From assembly GCF_002019855.1 (NCBI RefSeq), contig NZ_CM007717.1, positions 7,077,750 to 7,141,749 on the forward strand: a DNA stretch of 64,000 nt, in the 5' to 3' direction. The notes below the pieces were generated by a model, which saw only the letters and a list, made by a program, of their open reading frames with translations, did not search any database and was not told the DNA's origin. This DNA is from Streptomyces antibioticus. GTDB lineage: Bacteria; Actinomycetota; Actinomycetes; Streptomycetales; Streptomycetaceae. Numbering within the stretch: position 1 is the stretch's first letter; each line of letters begins with the position of its first letter. Shown here piece by piece: positions 7,726-15,515 of the stretch. The position numbers and the translations under genes are program-made.

Positions 7726-8729
7726 TGGCCGCCCCGCACACACCGCAACAGCTCGCCGACCTGGTCCAGACACGGCAGACAGACGAAGCCAGAACGCTGG
7801 AGGATCGCGTCGCGCACACCGCGGACGCGGGCGCCGCCGCGAAACTGGCCGCCCTGGTGAGGGACGTCCTCGCCTGGTGGATCAACGCGTTCGGCTCACT
7901 CACCGCAGCGGGCACGGGGGCGAGGCTGGCGAGTCTCCTCGCGGACGTGCGGGCCCGAGTCGAGCAGGCCACCCGGGGCATGCCCGGACGGACGCAGCGC
8001 ACCCTGGACGGGGCGCTGGAGGAAGCCACCGAGCTGGGCGCCTGGCACGCAGCAAACTTCCTGACCCGCGCAACCGGCCGGCAGCACGACACCCCTGATG
8101 TTGCGGTGCCGGACGACGCGGCGCGGGCAGCGATGGCGCTGGCCGGCCGGATCGGGGAGCAGTTGCGGTCGGCGAGCCGGCTCCTGACGCCGCGCATGGT
8201 GGCGGGGAGTGGCTGGCGGGGTGTTCTGGCGGGGGTGGGTGCTGCGCGGCGGGCTGCGGGCATGGTGCGGCATGGTGCGGCGTGGGGGGTTCAGCGGGCC
8301 GTCAATGACGGCGCGGCGCAGGTCGCCGACCACTTCGGGGCGGCGCTGTTGTGGGTGGCGGAGCCGACGGCGTGTGTGCGCTGCGCCGCCTACTCGGGGC
8401 ACGTCACGGCTCCTGGCGGGAAGTTCCCCGGCGGTCTGTCGATGGACCCGGCCAGCCGCTCTGCTGCGGCGGCACCGATCGAGGGCCCGCCCCTGCACGT
8501 GAACTGCCGCTGCCGGGCAGTCCCGTGGATGCCTGACTGGGACACCGGGCCGGGCACTTTGCCTGCTCTGTTGCGCGACCAGGCTCTGACGTCGGTCGCT
8601 GCCGGGGAGCAGCGTCCGTCCGAATCGCGTGCCGCCCGGCGGAGGGCGGCCCAAGACCTGCTGGCGCGCCGCGGTCTGCCCGCGCGTGTCCGGCGTCAGG
8701 CTGCCGCGACTGCGGCAGCCCGCACGTGA
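7725..8729 (+). CDS. MuF-like minor head protein
   Basis: A 334-residue protein. The C-terminal half has the MuF signature: a Cys pair (CVRCAAYSG, residues ~223-231) and, after a gap, HVNCRCRAVPW (~260-270), a probable metal-binding module. The N-terminal half is helical, and a Gly/Ala/Met-rich segment lies at residues ~165-190. MuF proteins enter the prohead with the portal and may be ejected with DNA. No toxin domain follows the MuF module; the last 50 residues are Arg/Ala-rich. Its ATG overlaps the portal stop (TGATG). Confidence 0.85.
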   Translation: MAAPHTPQQLADLVQTRQTDEARTLEDRVAHTADAGAAAKLAALVRDVLAWWINAFGSLTAAGTGARLASLLADVRARVEQATRGMPGRTQRTLDGALEEATELGAWHAANFLTRATGRQHDTPDVAVPDDAARAAMALAGRIGEQLRSASRLLTPRMVAGSGWRGVLAGVGAARRAAGMVRHGAAWGVQRAVNDGAAQVADHFGAALLWVAEPTACVRCAAYSGHVTAPGGKFPGGLSMDPASRSAAAAPIEGPPLHVNCRCRAVPWMPDWDTGPGTLPALLRDQALTSVAAGEQRPSESRAARRRAAQDLLARRGLPARVRRQAAATAAART

Positions 8730-8739
8730 GGAGAATCTG

Positions 8740-9468
8740 ATGGCACCCGACATGCCCGGCTGGGCTCACCCCTACCGCAGTCCGTTCGTCGTGTACGCGG
8801 ACGGCGGCGACGAACCGGCACCCGAACCGACCGTATCCGTCGACCCGGAGCCGGACGACGAGCCTGCCGACGACTGGCAGCCGCCGTCTCGCGAGGAGTA
8901 CGAGAGGCTGGTCGAAGGGAAGCGGAAGGCCGACGCGGAGGCCGCGGCCCGCCGCAAGTACCTGCGCCAGCACGGCATCGACCCCAAGACCGGCAACAAG
9001 GTCCAGGCCGACGACCCCGAACCCGAGCCGGAGCCGCAGGGCGGCACCCCGGCCGGGCCGACCGCGGCGGAGATCCGCCGCCAGGTCGAGAAGGCCGCGG
9101 CCGAGGCGGAGCTGCGGGGGCTGCGCAAGACGAAGGCGCTCGTCACCGGCGTCAACTCGGCCCTGGCCGGGGCGGGGTGGAACGGGCAGCGCCTCAACTC
9201 GCTGATGAAGCTGATCGATCTGGACGACGTCGAGGTCGACGACGACGGCGAGATCACGGGCCTGTCGGAGCAGATCGACGCGATCAGGTCGGAGTGGCCG
9301 GAGTTCTTCAAGCGCACCCGCCAGTTGTCCACCACGTCCAATGCGACTGGCGGTTCTGGCCAGAATGGTGTACCGGCGGCTAAGGTGGACACGGCTGACA
9401 AGCCTGCACCCAAGCCGGAGCCCAAGGGATGGGCCGAGACTCTCGCGGAGCGGGCCCTGCGCAGCTAG
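8740..9468 (+). CDS. Scaffolding protein
   Basis: A protein of 242 residues, highly charged: a Glu/Pro/Asp-rich N-terminus, a central long helix (residues ~100-130, Ala/Glu/Lys/Arg-rich) and a basic-acidic C-terminus ending in a short helix. This composition and the place directly before the major capsid gene are diagnostic for phage scaffolds, which shape the prohead and then leave. It has the ribosome site GAGGAGAA. No protease gene is seen nearby, so the scaffold may exit intact. Confidence 0.85.
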   Translation: MAPDMPGWAHPYRSPFVVYADGGDEPAPEPTVSVDPEPDDEPADDWQPPSREEYERLVEGKRKADAEAAARRKYLRQHGIDPKTGNKVQADDPEPEPEPQGGTPAGPTAAEIRRQVEKAAAEAELRGLRKTKALVTGVNSALAGAGWNGQRLNSLMKLIDLDDVEVDDDGEITGLSEQIDAIRSEWPEFFKRTRQLSTTSNATGGSGQNGVPAAKVDTADKPAPKPEPKGWAETLAERALRS

Positions 9469-9576
9469 ACGCGCACCCAGTGCGCAGGAACGAGCGGGAC
9501 AGCTCACAGTTCGCCCAGGACGGGCACCCACCATCCGTGCGGGCTGTGAGCCCCCGTCCTTCCTGGAGTGCCCACC

Positions 9577-10518
9577 GTGGCCAGCACCGACATCATCAAC
9601 GACTGGATCCCCATCGAGTGGGACTCCGACGTCATCTCCCGCGTCCTCATGGACTCCGCCGTCGAGCGCTTCGGCCGACCGCACCCCATGTCCTCCGCCA
9701 CCAAGCGCGTCCTGCGCTCCGGCGGCCTCACCGTCTCTGTGGGCACCACCTACACGCCCGACGCGTCCTCGAACGACTACATCACCCTCACCGCCCGCCG
9801 CTTCCTCTCCCAGTTCGTCGTGGACGAGGACGACCTCGCCGACGCCGACAGCGTCATCGACACCCTGCGCGTCAAGGGCATGGACTGGGCGATCTCCTAT
9901 GCCGACACCTTCGACAACGCGTGCCTCGGCGTGTCCGCGGCGGAGAACGGCACCACTGCCCCCTTCACCAGCGTGTACAAGGCGCTGCGCACCACCAACT
10001 CCGCCACCGGCTACGACGCGGACGACAACTACCTGTCGTGGGACGACGACAACACCTCCTTCTCCGCCTCCTCGGCCGGCGCGTCGCTGTACGAGAAGCT
10101 GTCCGCGACCTTCAAGCGGGTGGAGACCGGCAAGTACTGGAGCAAGGCGGACGAACTCGTCATCGCCGCGCCGGGCTGGCGCGACGCGTTCCGTAACTGC
10201 GTCGACTCCCAGGGCCGCCCCATCTTCATCGAGGGCACCGGGGGCACGCCGGACCGGCTGTTCGACGCCACGGTCGCCTGGTCGCGCGGATGCAAGGTCT
10301 CCGGGGCCCTGTCCGGCTCGCCGACCGGCAACGACCTGCTCATCTACGGCAACCGCCAGTTCCTCAAGCGAGGCGACCGCTCCCAGCCCGAGTCCCTGGT
10401 CGACCAGGCGCGCGCGCAGGACTCCACCGACGACACCGCAGTCAAGTTCCGCGTCCGCCGCGGCTTCGGAGTCGGCCACGAGCGGGCGCTAGCCGTCCTG
10501 GAGCGCATCACCGACTAG
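9577..10518 (+). CDS. Major capsid protein
   Basis: About 313 residues, Asp/Ser/Thr-rich, with the pattern of actinophage HK97-fold capsid proteins: a short N-terminal arm, a long beta-rich middle, and an FRVRRGFGVGHERALAVL ending. It follows the scaffold and precedes a SAP-domain protein and head-tail connectors. Two GTG codons are possible. The one at 9577 has GGAG at proper spacing and is preferred to 9568, which overlaps the ribosome site. Confidence 0.88.
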   Translation: MASTDIINDWIPIEWDSDVISRVLMDSAVERFGRPHPMSSATKRVLRSGGLTVSVGTTYTPDASSNDYITLTARRFLSQFVVDEDDLADADSVIDTLRVKGMDWAISYADTFDNACLGVSAAENGTTAPFTSVYKALRTTNSATGYDADDNYLSWDDDNTSFSASSAGASLYEKLSATFKRVETGKYWSKADELVIAAPGWRDAFRNCVDSQGRPIFIEGTGGTPDRLFDATVAWSRGCKVSGALSGSPTGNDLLIYGNRQFLKRGDRSQPESLVDQARAQDSTDDTAVKFRVRRGFGVGHERALAVLERITD

Positions 10519-10593
10519 CCGGCCTTTCGGACCGCCGCCGGGGATCGGGTGGGTGCCACCCCGGCGGCACCGGCCAACAGCGTGGGAGACGCG

Positions 10594-10959
10594 ATGGATT
10601 ACGAGCAGATGAGTGTGCAGGAGCTGCGGGAGGCGTGTCAGGCCCGCGGTCTCGGCACCGCGCGCTCACGCGCCGACCTGATCCAGCGCCTCACCGGTCA
10701 CGACGCCCGACGGGGGCCCGAGGACACGGTACAGGCCCCGATCAGCAGCCCTGAGTCTGTGATCCCGGCCTCCTTCACCACAACGTTCCCCGCGGAGCCC
10801 GACGGCCCGGACGAGGAGACCCACCTCGCCCACCGGCAGGCCACCATCCAAGCCGCGGCCGCAGCCGGGCTCGTTCCGCGCGGTGACGCCCGACGTGCTG
10901 CCACCCGGGACGGAGTGTGGGTGTACGAGGTGTCCGTCAGGCGGGGGGTTCCGTCATGA
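10594..10959 (+). CDS. SAP-domain head protein
   Basis: A protein of 121 residues. Residues ~6-35 match the SAP motif (SVQELREACQARGL then SRADLIQRLTGH), a helix-extended-helix DNA-binding fold. Such proteins, or their equivalents, are often coded just after the capsid gene in Streptomyces and Mycobacterium phages and may contact packaged DNA or the head-tail interface. The rest is Pro/Glu-rich and ends with WVYEVSVRRG. The start at 10594 has GGGAGA upstream. Its stop overlaps the next ATG (ATGA). Confidence 0.8.
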   Translation: MDYEQMSVQELREACQARGLGTARSRADLIQRLTGHDARRGPEDTVQAPISSPESVIPASFTTTFPAEPDGPDEETHLAHRQATIQAAAAAGLVPRGDARRAATRDGVWVYEVSVRRGVPS

Positions 10960-11411
10960 CGTGGGCCACGACGAGCGACGTGATCACCTACACCGGCATC
11001 AACGCCACCGCCGCCCAGGTCGAACAGGCGCAGGGCGTCATCGAACTCTTCGCGGATGTCACCGAGCAGGCATCCGACGACGGCCTGATCTCGGAGAAGA
11101 ACCTGCGCCTGCTCAAGCAGGCTGTCGCCTACCAGGCCGCATGGATCACCCAGCACCCGGACGCGTTCACCAACGTCGACCTCACCAGCTTCAACCAGGA
11201 CCAGGTCTCTGGACAGCTCCGGCACGACAACGCCCTGATCCTCGCCCCGCTCGCTAAGCGCTGCATCGACCGCCTGTCGTGGCGCCGCAACCGCGGCCTG
11301 CGGATCCAGCGGCGGGGCGGCTCCGGCAGCATCCCGGCCCGCATGAACCTCACCTCTGCGGTGGCAGACGACAACGATCCGCGCTGGCGGCCGATCGGGG
11401 AGGTCTGCTGA
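10956..11411 (+). CDS. Head-tail connector (adaptor)
   Basis: A 151-residue protein whose first half is helical (QAQGVIELFADVTE, KNLRLLKQAVAYQAAWITQHPD), as in gp6/gp15-type connectors that dock under the portal. Its start overlaps the SAP gene stop and its end overlaps the next start. Assigned mainly by order: capsid, SAP, this gene, stopper-like protein. Confidence 0.75.
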   Translation: MTWATTSDVITYTGINATAAQVEQAQGVIELFADVTEQASDDGLISEKNLRLLKQAVAYQAAWITQHPDAFTNVDLTSFNQDQVSGQLRHDNALILAPLAKRCIDRLSWRRNRGLRIQRRGGSGSIPARMNLTSAVADDNDPRWRPIGEVC

Positions 11412-11740
11412 TGCTCGCAGTGGGGACGACCACGATCACCGTCTACCGCGGCACGACCACCGATGCGTGGGGCGACGAAGCCGACACCGACACCCCGGTC
11501 CACACCGGCATCGTCGCGTCGATCACCGAACAGTCCCGCCGGGTCACCACCAGGGACGATCCGACGCCGCGGATCGTCCGCTACGCCGTCAGCCGCGTCA
11601 CCGCAGGCACCGACATCACCGACCAGGACCGCATCCGCGACGAGCGCACCGGCGCCGTCTACATCGTCGAAGCCGTGTCCTCCATGAACTCGCCGGTCGT
11701 GGCCGCTGATCTGCGGCTCGACCTGCGCCGCACCACCTGA
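11411..11740 (+). CDS. Head-tail stopper protein
   Basis: A protein of 109 residues, rich in beta-strand and Thr (TTTITVYRG, VAADLRLDL), of the size and place of SPP1 gp16-like stoppers that close the filled head. The ATG overlaps the previous stop (TGATG). Downstream, the operon is interrupted by a TnpB-type transposon before the next tail gene at 13273. Confidence 0.75.
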   Translation: MLAVGTTTITVYRGTTTDAWGDEADTDTPVHTGIVASITEQSRRVTTRDDPTPRIVRYAVSRVTAGTDITDQDRIRDERTGAVYIVEAVSSMNSPVVAADLRLDLRRTT

Positions 11741-11817
11741 CCGACAACCGAACAGGCCACACAGTCCGGGGAGACCGGGCGGCCAAGTAAGACACCACCT
11801 TCGGAGAGGAGGCGGCC

Positions 11818-11960
11818 GTGACTCCACCTACCGCGAACGCGGCAGGCTTCCTGCACCGCTGGCTATACAGCGTTACAGAGGACCAGCCCGGTCCTGAGAA
11901 CGTTCAGTGCGCCAACCACGTCGGCATTGGCGCCGTGTCTGCACGCAACGCACTTGAACT
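11818..11960 (-). ncRNA. Putative omega RNA (reRNA) at tnpB 3' end
   Basis: In IS605-type elements the guide RNA overlaps the 3' end of tnpB and runs to the right end, and the guide comes from flanking DNA. Here the tnpB tail, the short untranslated stretch and the terminal hairpin (plus positions ~11823-11845) have that layout. The bases just outside the end, read on the minus strand, begin GGCCGCCTCCTCTCC and would act as the guide. The boundaries are approximate and inferred from family knowledge. Confidence 0.4.
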
Positions 11961-13074
11961 CTGCTTGGCTGACGCGGTTCTCCTTCGCAACGTGCCCGCA
12001 TTCAGGGCAGGTGCGGGAGGTGTTGCGGGGGTCCACTGCGACAACGGTCCGACCGGCACTTTCAGCCTTGTTGGCGAGGATCGCAAGGAATACCCCCCAA
12101 CCCACGTCGAGGATGTTGCGGTTGGTACTGGCCTTGGCGGAGGCTCCGTTCGGCAGGAAGTCGCCAAGCGCTGCGGGGTTAGGCTTCGGCGCAGGCGCCT
12201 TGGTCAGCCCCACCGTGTTCAGCCGCTCGTGGACGATCACGTCGTGGTCCCGGACGAGGGCCAGCGCGGTCTTGTGGGCGTGGTCCAGCCTCTGTCTGCG
12301 CACCTTGGCGTGCAGAGTCGCCACCTTGCGAAGTGCTGCCTGGTGAGCCTTCGAGCGATCACGGGCGCGCTTCCGCGTCGGAAACGTCGACAGATGCCGT
12401 TGCGCGCTCGCCAGGTCTTCGGCTGCCGCAGTCAGGAACCGAGGGTTGGCGACATGCTGGCCGTCGCTGGTGGTGAGGAAATGGGCCACCCCCATATCGA
12501 CCCCAACAACGGCACCAGTTGCAGGGAGAGGCTCGGCGTCCATTTCGTCACAGGCGAGTACGACGAACCAGCGTCCACCCTCACGCTTCACGCTGATCGT
12601 TTTGACACGGCCGCGCACCGGGCGGTGCTGGTGCACGCGGACATGGCCAACCCCCTGGAGGCGGACGCGAGTCTGCGGGTCGTGCGGGGTGGAGTCCCAG
12701 CGGCAACCGTCACCGTCCTTCGGGAAGACGACGGTATCGAAGTGACCGACGCCCTTGAAGCGCGGGTAGCCGGGCGTCTGCCCGGCCTTGACGCGGCGGA
12801 AGAAGGCTTGGAACGCCTTGTCGAGGCGGCGCAGGGTGGCTTGCTGGGAGGAGAACGACCAGCGACCTTGACGTTCGGGGTCGAAGGCGCGGATGCCACT
12901 CAACTGGGCGGACTGCATGCCGTACCGGACGTTGGTCTTCGAGTCGTGCTGGTAGGCGCCCCGGCGTTCCTGGAGCGCGCCGTTGTACAGCGAGCAGTGG
13001 TCCCGCATCATCTCGCCCAGCGCGACCGCCTGACGGGCCGTGGGGCGCAGGAGGAACTTGTACGCGCGGATCAC
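11863..13074 (-). CDS. tnpB: TnpB RNA-guided nuclease
   Basis: A protein of 403 residues, full length for TnpB. An N-terminal MIRAYKFLLRPT motif is typical of the family. RuvC acidic residues are present: Asp in VGVDMGV (~190), Glu in VHERLN (~283), Asp in GANADVVGALN (~385). The zinc finger CPECGH...CVACRHG (~355-375) is intact. Nothing indicates a dead nuclease, so it should be able to cut DNA guided by RNA from the element's right end. Its GTG overlaps the stop of the preceding ribbon-helix-helix gene by four bases. Confidence 0.92.
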   Translation of the reverse strand: MIRAYKFLLRPTARQAVALGEMMRDHCSLYNGALQERRGAYQHDSKTNVRYGMQSAQLSGIRAFDPERQGRWSFSSQQATLRRLDKAFQAFFRRVKAGQTPGYPRFKGVGHFDTVVFPKDGDGCRWDSTPHDPQTRVRLQGVGHVRVHQHRPVRGRVKTISVKREGGRWFVVLACDEMDAEPLPATGAVVGVDMGVAHFLTTSDGQHVANPRFLTAAAEDLASAQRHLSTFPTRKRARDRSKAHQAALRKVATLHAKVRRQRLDHAHKTALALVRDHDVIVHERLNTVGLTKAPAPKPNPAALGDFLPNGASAKASTNRNILDVGWGVFLAILANKAESAGRTVVAVDPRNTSRTCPECGHVAKENRVSQAEFKCVACRHGANADVVGALNVLRTGLVLCNAV

Positions 13075-13232
13075 GCCTGGCGCCTCCGTTCAACGCGGAG
13101 GGCGTCGGCGAGGAGAACGCAGGCAGCGGCGTTGATCGAGATGCCCGCCCGATGGGCGTACTCCTCGATCTGCCGCTTCAGTTCCGGGGGGACGCGAAGG
13201 TTCAGCGACTCCCGGCGATCTCCTCTAGCCAC
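13071..13232 (-). CDS. Ribbon-helix-helix protein encoded with TnpB
   Basis: A protein of 53 residues. The ESLNLRVPPELKRQIEEYA strand-helix followed by the GISINAAACVLLADAL helix is a clear ribbon-helix-helix (Arc/MetJ-like) DNA-binding fold. It overlaps tnpB by GTGA, so the two are translated together. The likely role is repression of the element's own promoter. The start at GTG 13232 is the best fit to the domain; an upstream TTG is possible. Confidence 0.75.
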   Translation of the reverse strand: MARGDRRESLNLRVPPELKRQIEEYAHRAGISINAAACVLLADALRVERRRQA

Positions 13233-13272
13233 AACCAAAATGCTACCACTTTGCAGCCACTGGAGGGCGGCC

Positions 13273-13644
13273 ATGGCGCGATCCGGCGTGCGGATCGACC
13301 CCAGCGCACGCGCGCACGTCGACGCGGCGATCAACGACTGGCTCAGCGATGTCATCGGCGACGCCATCCTCTCCGACGCCCGCGACTTCGTCCCCAAGCG
13401 CACCAGCCGCCTCCACGACTCCCTCCGCGCCGAGGTCCAAGGCAAAGTCCTGCGGGTCGGGTCGCTGGACGTGAACTACTGCACAGCCATCGAGATGGGC
13501 CTCCCCGCGATGACCATCACGCCCCGGTTCAAGCAGGCCCTGTACTGGGAGGGCGCCGACCACCCGGTGAAGAAGGTCAACCTGCCGGCCCGCCCGCCTC
13601 AGCCGTTTTTGCGTCCCGCTCTTTTCCAGCGGAGGACGGCATGA
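13273..13644 (+). CDS. Neck / minor tail protein (HK97 gp10-like)
   Basis: A protein of 123 residues: N-terminal helix, then beta-rich sequence with YCTAIEMGLP and a basic end with the PARPPQPFLRPAL motif. The latter is common to gp10-like tail completion proteins. It keeps its own ribosome site GGAGGG immediately downstream of the transposon. The order in the operon (stopper, gp10-like, tail terminator) is intact except for that insertion. Its end overlaps the next start. Confidence 0.75.
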   Translation: MARSGVRIDPSARAHVDAAINDWLSDVIGDAILSDARDFVPKRTSRLHDSLRAEVQGKVLRVGSLDVNYCTAIEMGLPAMTITPRFKQALYWEGADHPVKKVNLPARPPQPFLRPALFQRRTA

Positions 13645-14090
13645 GCCTCCAACTGCGGGCCACCCCCGAACTCGTCGCCGCGGCTTGGCTCAAGACTGTC
13701 GTCGGCGACCGCGTGGCCACGACCCTGCCGAAGGACAACAGCAGTTGGGCGGCGTCCGGGTTCTGCACCCTCGTCGTCGCCGGAGGAACCCCCAACCTGT
13801 ACGTCCCGCTCCGCGATCCGGCGATCGGCGTGGACTGCTGGGCCGTCAACCCGCAGTCTCAGAAGCCGCCGTGGAACAAGGCTGCCGCGCTTGTGTCCGC
13901 GATCGAGGCGGCCTGCTGGGAACATGCGGCGGTCCCGCAGAGGGTCACGCTCCCGGCTGGCTATTCGCAGGCGCAGGTGCTGTCGGCGTACACGGTCGGC
14001 GAGGCGCGGCGGATCCACGACGACGCTTCGTCTTACGCCCGCTACAGCATTCCTGGGCTGGTCATCGCGTGGACGGAGGTTCCGTCGTGA
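13641..14090 (+). CDS. Tail terminator / completion protein
   Basis: A protein of 149 residues with the alternating helix-strand pattern of tail terminator proteins. The segment GVDCWAVNPQSQKPPWNKAAAL followed by an Ala-rich helix is seen in actinophage homologues. It lies between gp10-like and tail tube genes, as expected for the protein that caps the tail tube and joins the head. Its start overlaps the previous stop (ATGA). Confidence 0.7.
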   Translation: MSLQLRATPELVAAAWLKTVVGDRVATTLPKDNSSWAASGFCTLVVAGGTPNLYVPLRDPAIGVDCWAVNPQSQKPPWNKAAALVSAIEAACWEHAAVPQRVTLPAGYSQAQVLSAYTVGEARRIHDDASSYARYSIPGLVIAWTEVPS

Positions 14091-14317
14091 GCCGGATGTG
14101 GGCGGTGCAGGAGGACACGCCGCACGGTCAGCTCCTGTCCTGGAACGGCCGGGTGATCGTCCACAACAGCCGGGGCGAGTTGGAGTTCCTGCTGGCCGGG
14201 CCGATCCGGATCGTGCCGTGTCCGCCGAGCCTGCGCGCCGAGGACTGCATCGAGCTGCGCTTCCACCCGCACTACGCCCACCACACCTTCCCCCTCGTGA
14301 GGAGCGCCTACCGATGA
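14087..14317 (+). CDS. Small tail-region protein
   Basis: A protein of 76 residues, probably a compact beta-barrel (RVIVHNSRGELEFLLAGPIRIV). Its GTG overlaps the preceding TGA, and its stop overlaps the next ATG. Short proteins of unknown role at this place are common in Streptomyces siphoviruses. Confidence 0.6.
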   Translation: MSRMWAVQEDTPHGQLLSWNGRVIVHNSRGELEFLLAGPIRIVPCPPSLRAEDCIELRFHPHYAHHTFPLVRSAYR

Positions 14318-14499
14318 AGCGGACCGTCCGCACCACCATGCGACCCGACCAGACCATCGAAGTCGACGACCAGGAATACAGCAGCCTGAAGCGGCAGGGA
14401 CTCCTCGCCGACGACCCGGCCCCCACGATCCCGGCCGCTCCCATGCCGCCGGCCACCACGAAGAAGACCTCCGGCGGGACCGGAAGCAAGGAGAGCTGA
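14314..14499 (+). CDS. Small protein upstream of tail tube
   Basis: A protein of 61 residues. The N-terminal MKRTVRTTMRPDQTIEVDD..EYSSLKRQGLL region resembles short phage head-tail decoration proteins with a conserved E..SLKRQGLL end. The C-terminus is Pro/Lys/Ser-rich. It starts by ATGA overlap and lies 3 nt before the tail tube gene. Confidence 0.6.
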   Translation: MKRTVRTTMRPDQTIEVDDQEYSSLKRQGLLADDPAPTIPAAPMPPATTKKTSGGTGSKES

Positions 14500-14502
14500 C
14501 CA

Positions 14503-15063
14503 GTGAGCGTCAACACCACCAACCTCATCCAGGGGCCGGCGACCCTCTACAAGGGCGATTACGGGGCGGCCGAGCCGGCCGACACCGACGTCAACACCAC
14601 CCCGGCCGCGTCCTCGTGGACGGACATGGGCGGCACCCAGGACGGCGTGAAGCTCAGCGTGGACCAGACCTACTCGGAGCTGGAAGTCGACCAGATCACC
14701 CTCCGTGTCGGGTCGCGGCTGACGAAGCAGGACTTCATGATCGAAACGTCGCTGGCGGAGGCCACGCTGGAGAACTTCTCCATCAGCCTCAACGGCGGCA
14801 CCGCCGCGTCCGGGTCCGGCTACAAGAGCTTCGAACCCAACGTCACCAGCTCGGCGACGCAGCCGAACTACTTCGCGGTCATCCTCGACGGGTACGCGCC
14901 CGAGCAGCTCCGCCGCCGCATCATCGGCCGCCGCATGCTCAACACGGAGTCGTCCGAGCTGGCGTACACGAAGGACAAGCAGACGCTGATCCCGGTGAAG
15001 TTCGCCGGCCACTACGTCAGCTCGGTGATCGCCCCGTTCCACATCACCGACGAAGTGACCTGA
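14503..15063 (+). CDS. Major tail (tube) protein
   Basis: A protein of 186 residues, Thr/Ser-rich and beta-strand-rich, with the TELEVDQ-type segment (YSELEVDQITLRVGS), typical of tail tube proteins of siphoviruses, and an EAT-LEN-SISLNGG stretch. It is placed directly before the frameshifted chaperone pair, the invariant order in long-tailed phages. It polymerises around the tape measure protein to form the tail tube. Start GTG 14503, with the ribosome site GGAGAG. Confidence 0.85.
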   Translation: MSVNTTNLIQGPATLYKGDYGAAEPADTDVNTTPAASSWTDMGGTQDGVKLSVDQTYSELEVDQITLRVGSRLTKQDFMIETSLAEATLENFSISLNGGTAASGSGYKSFEPNVTSSATQPNYFAVILDGYAPEQLRRRIIGRRMLNTESSELAYTKDKQTLIPVKFAGHYVSSVIAPFHITDEVT

Positions 15064-15101
15064 CCGTCGGCACACCCTGCCCGTTCCGAGGAGTACCACC
15101 C

Positions 15102-15515
15102 ATGGCATCCACCACCCGTCAGACGGCGGCGGCCCGCAAGAGGGCCGCCGCCAAGCCCAGCGTCACCGCCGACCCGCTCGACGGCTTCGAGCCGATCCGG
15201 ATCGCAGCCGACGACGACGTCGTAGAGGACCGCGTGCCGCTCTTCTACATCGGCGACACCGAGTACACGATCCCCCGCGAGATCGCCCCCGGCGTCGCAC
15301 TCCAGTACCTGCGGCAGGCACGCGAGTCCGGACACGAACTCGCCACCCCGCCGCTTCTGATCCGCGTCCTGGGCGAGGACGCCTACATGGCGCTGGAACA
15401 GTCCAAGGCCGTCACCGAACCTCAGTTGGAACGGATCGTGAAGACGATCGTGGACCTGGCACTCGGACAAGCCGACAAGAAGAAGGAGGAGGGGGGAAAA
15501 GCCCAGCGTGGCTGA
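15102..15515 (+). CDS. Tail assembly chaperone G
   Basis: A protein of 137 residues with a basic N-terminus, VPLFYIGDTEYTIP and helical C-terminal half, fitting gpG-like chaperones that coat the tape measure protein before tube assembly. The frame ends at 15515, but a GGGAAAA heptamer at 15494-15500 permits a -1 shift into the downstream T frame. The ribosome site is CGAGGAG. Confidence 0.82.
   Translation: MASTTRQTAAARKRAAAKPSVTADPLDGFEPIRIAADDDVVEDRVPLFYIGDTEYTIPREIAPGVALQYLRQARESGHELATPPLLIRVLGEDAYMALEQSKAVTEPQLERIVKTIVDLALGQADKKKEEGGKAQRG
15494..15500 (+). other. Programmed -1 frameshift site (GGGAAAA)
   Basis: The zero-frame codons are G GGA AAA, the canonical X-XXY-YYZ slippery heptamer, five codons before the zero-frame stop. 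After a -1 slip, translation continues at 15500 (AGC CCA GCG TGG) and stays open to TAG at 15881-15883. The position, five codons from the end of G and before the tape measure gene, is conserved among tailed phages (established knowledge). Confidence 0.88.

Larger units (their letters stand above)
11818..13260 (-). mobile_element. IS200/IS605-like TnpB element without TnpA
   Basis: The minus-strand unit contains a ribbon-helix-helix gene and tnpB and lacks a transposase gene. Read on the minus strand, the right end shows a hairpin, CCTGCCGCG then CGCGGTAGG, followed by TGGAGTCAC, which is the kind of end seen at IS605-type right ends. The left end is not certain and is set at about 13,260. 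The unit lies between the head-tail stopper gene and a tail gene whose own ribosome site (GGAGGGCGGCC) is retained, and it is oriented against the operon. It therefore may be a tolerated insertion rather than a knock-out. Confidence 0.8.

Noticed and set aside
8404..10479. 691-codon minus-strand frame across scaffold and capsid genes
   Set aside because: Shadow of scaffold and capsid genes, low complexity, no start context.
11818..13272. Long plus-strand frame through the transposon fused to the tail gene at 13273
   Set aside because: It is the reverse complement of tnpB. The true tail gene starts at 13273 with its own GGAGGG ribosome site.
11808..13272. GGAGG(G)CGGCC copies flanking the TnpB element as target-site duplication
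   Set aside because: IS200/IS605-type elements do not make target duplications, the copies differ in length, and both look like ribosome sites. They may reflect similar leader sequences.
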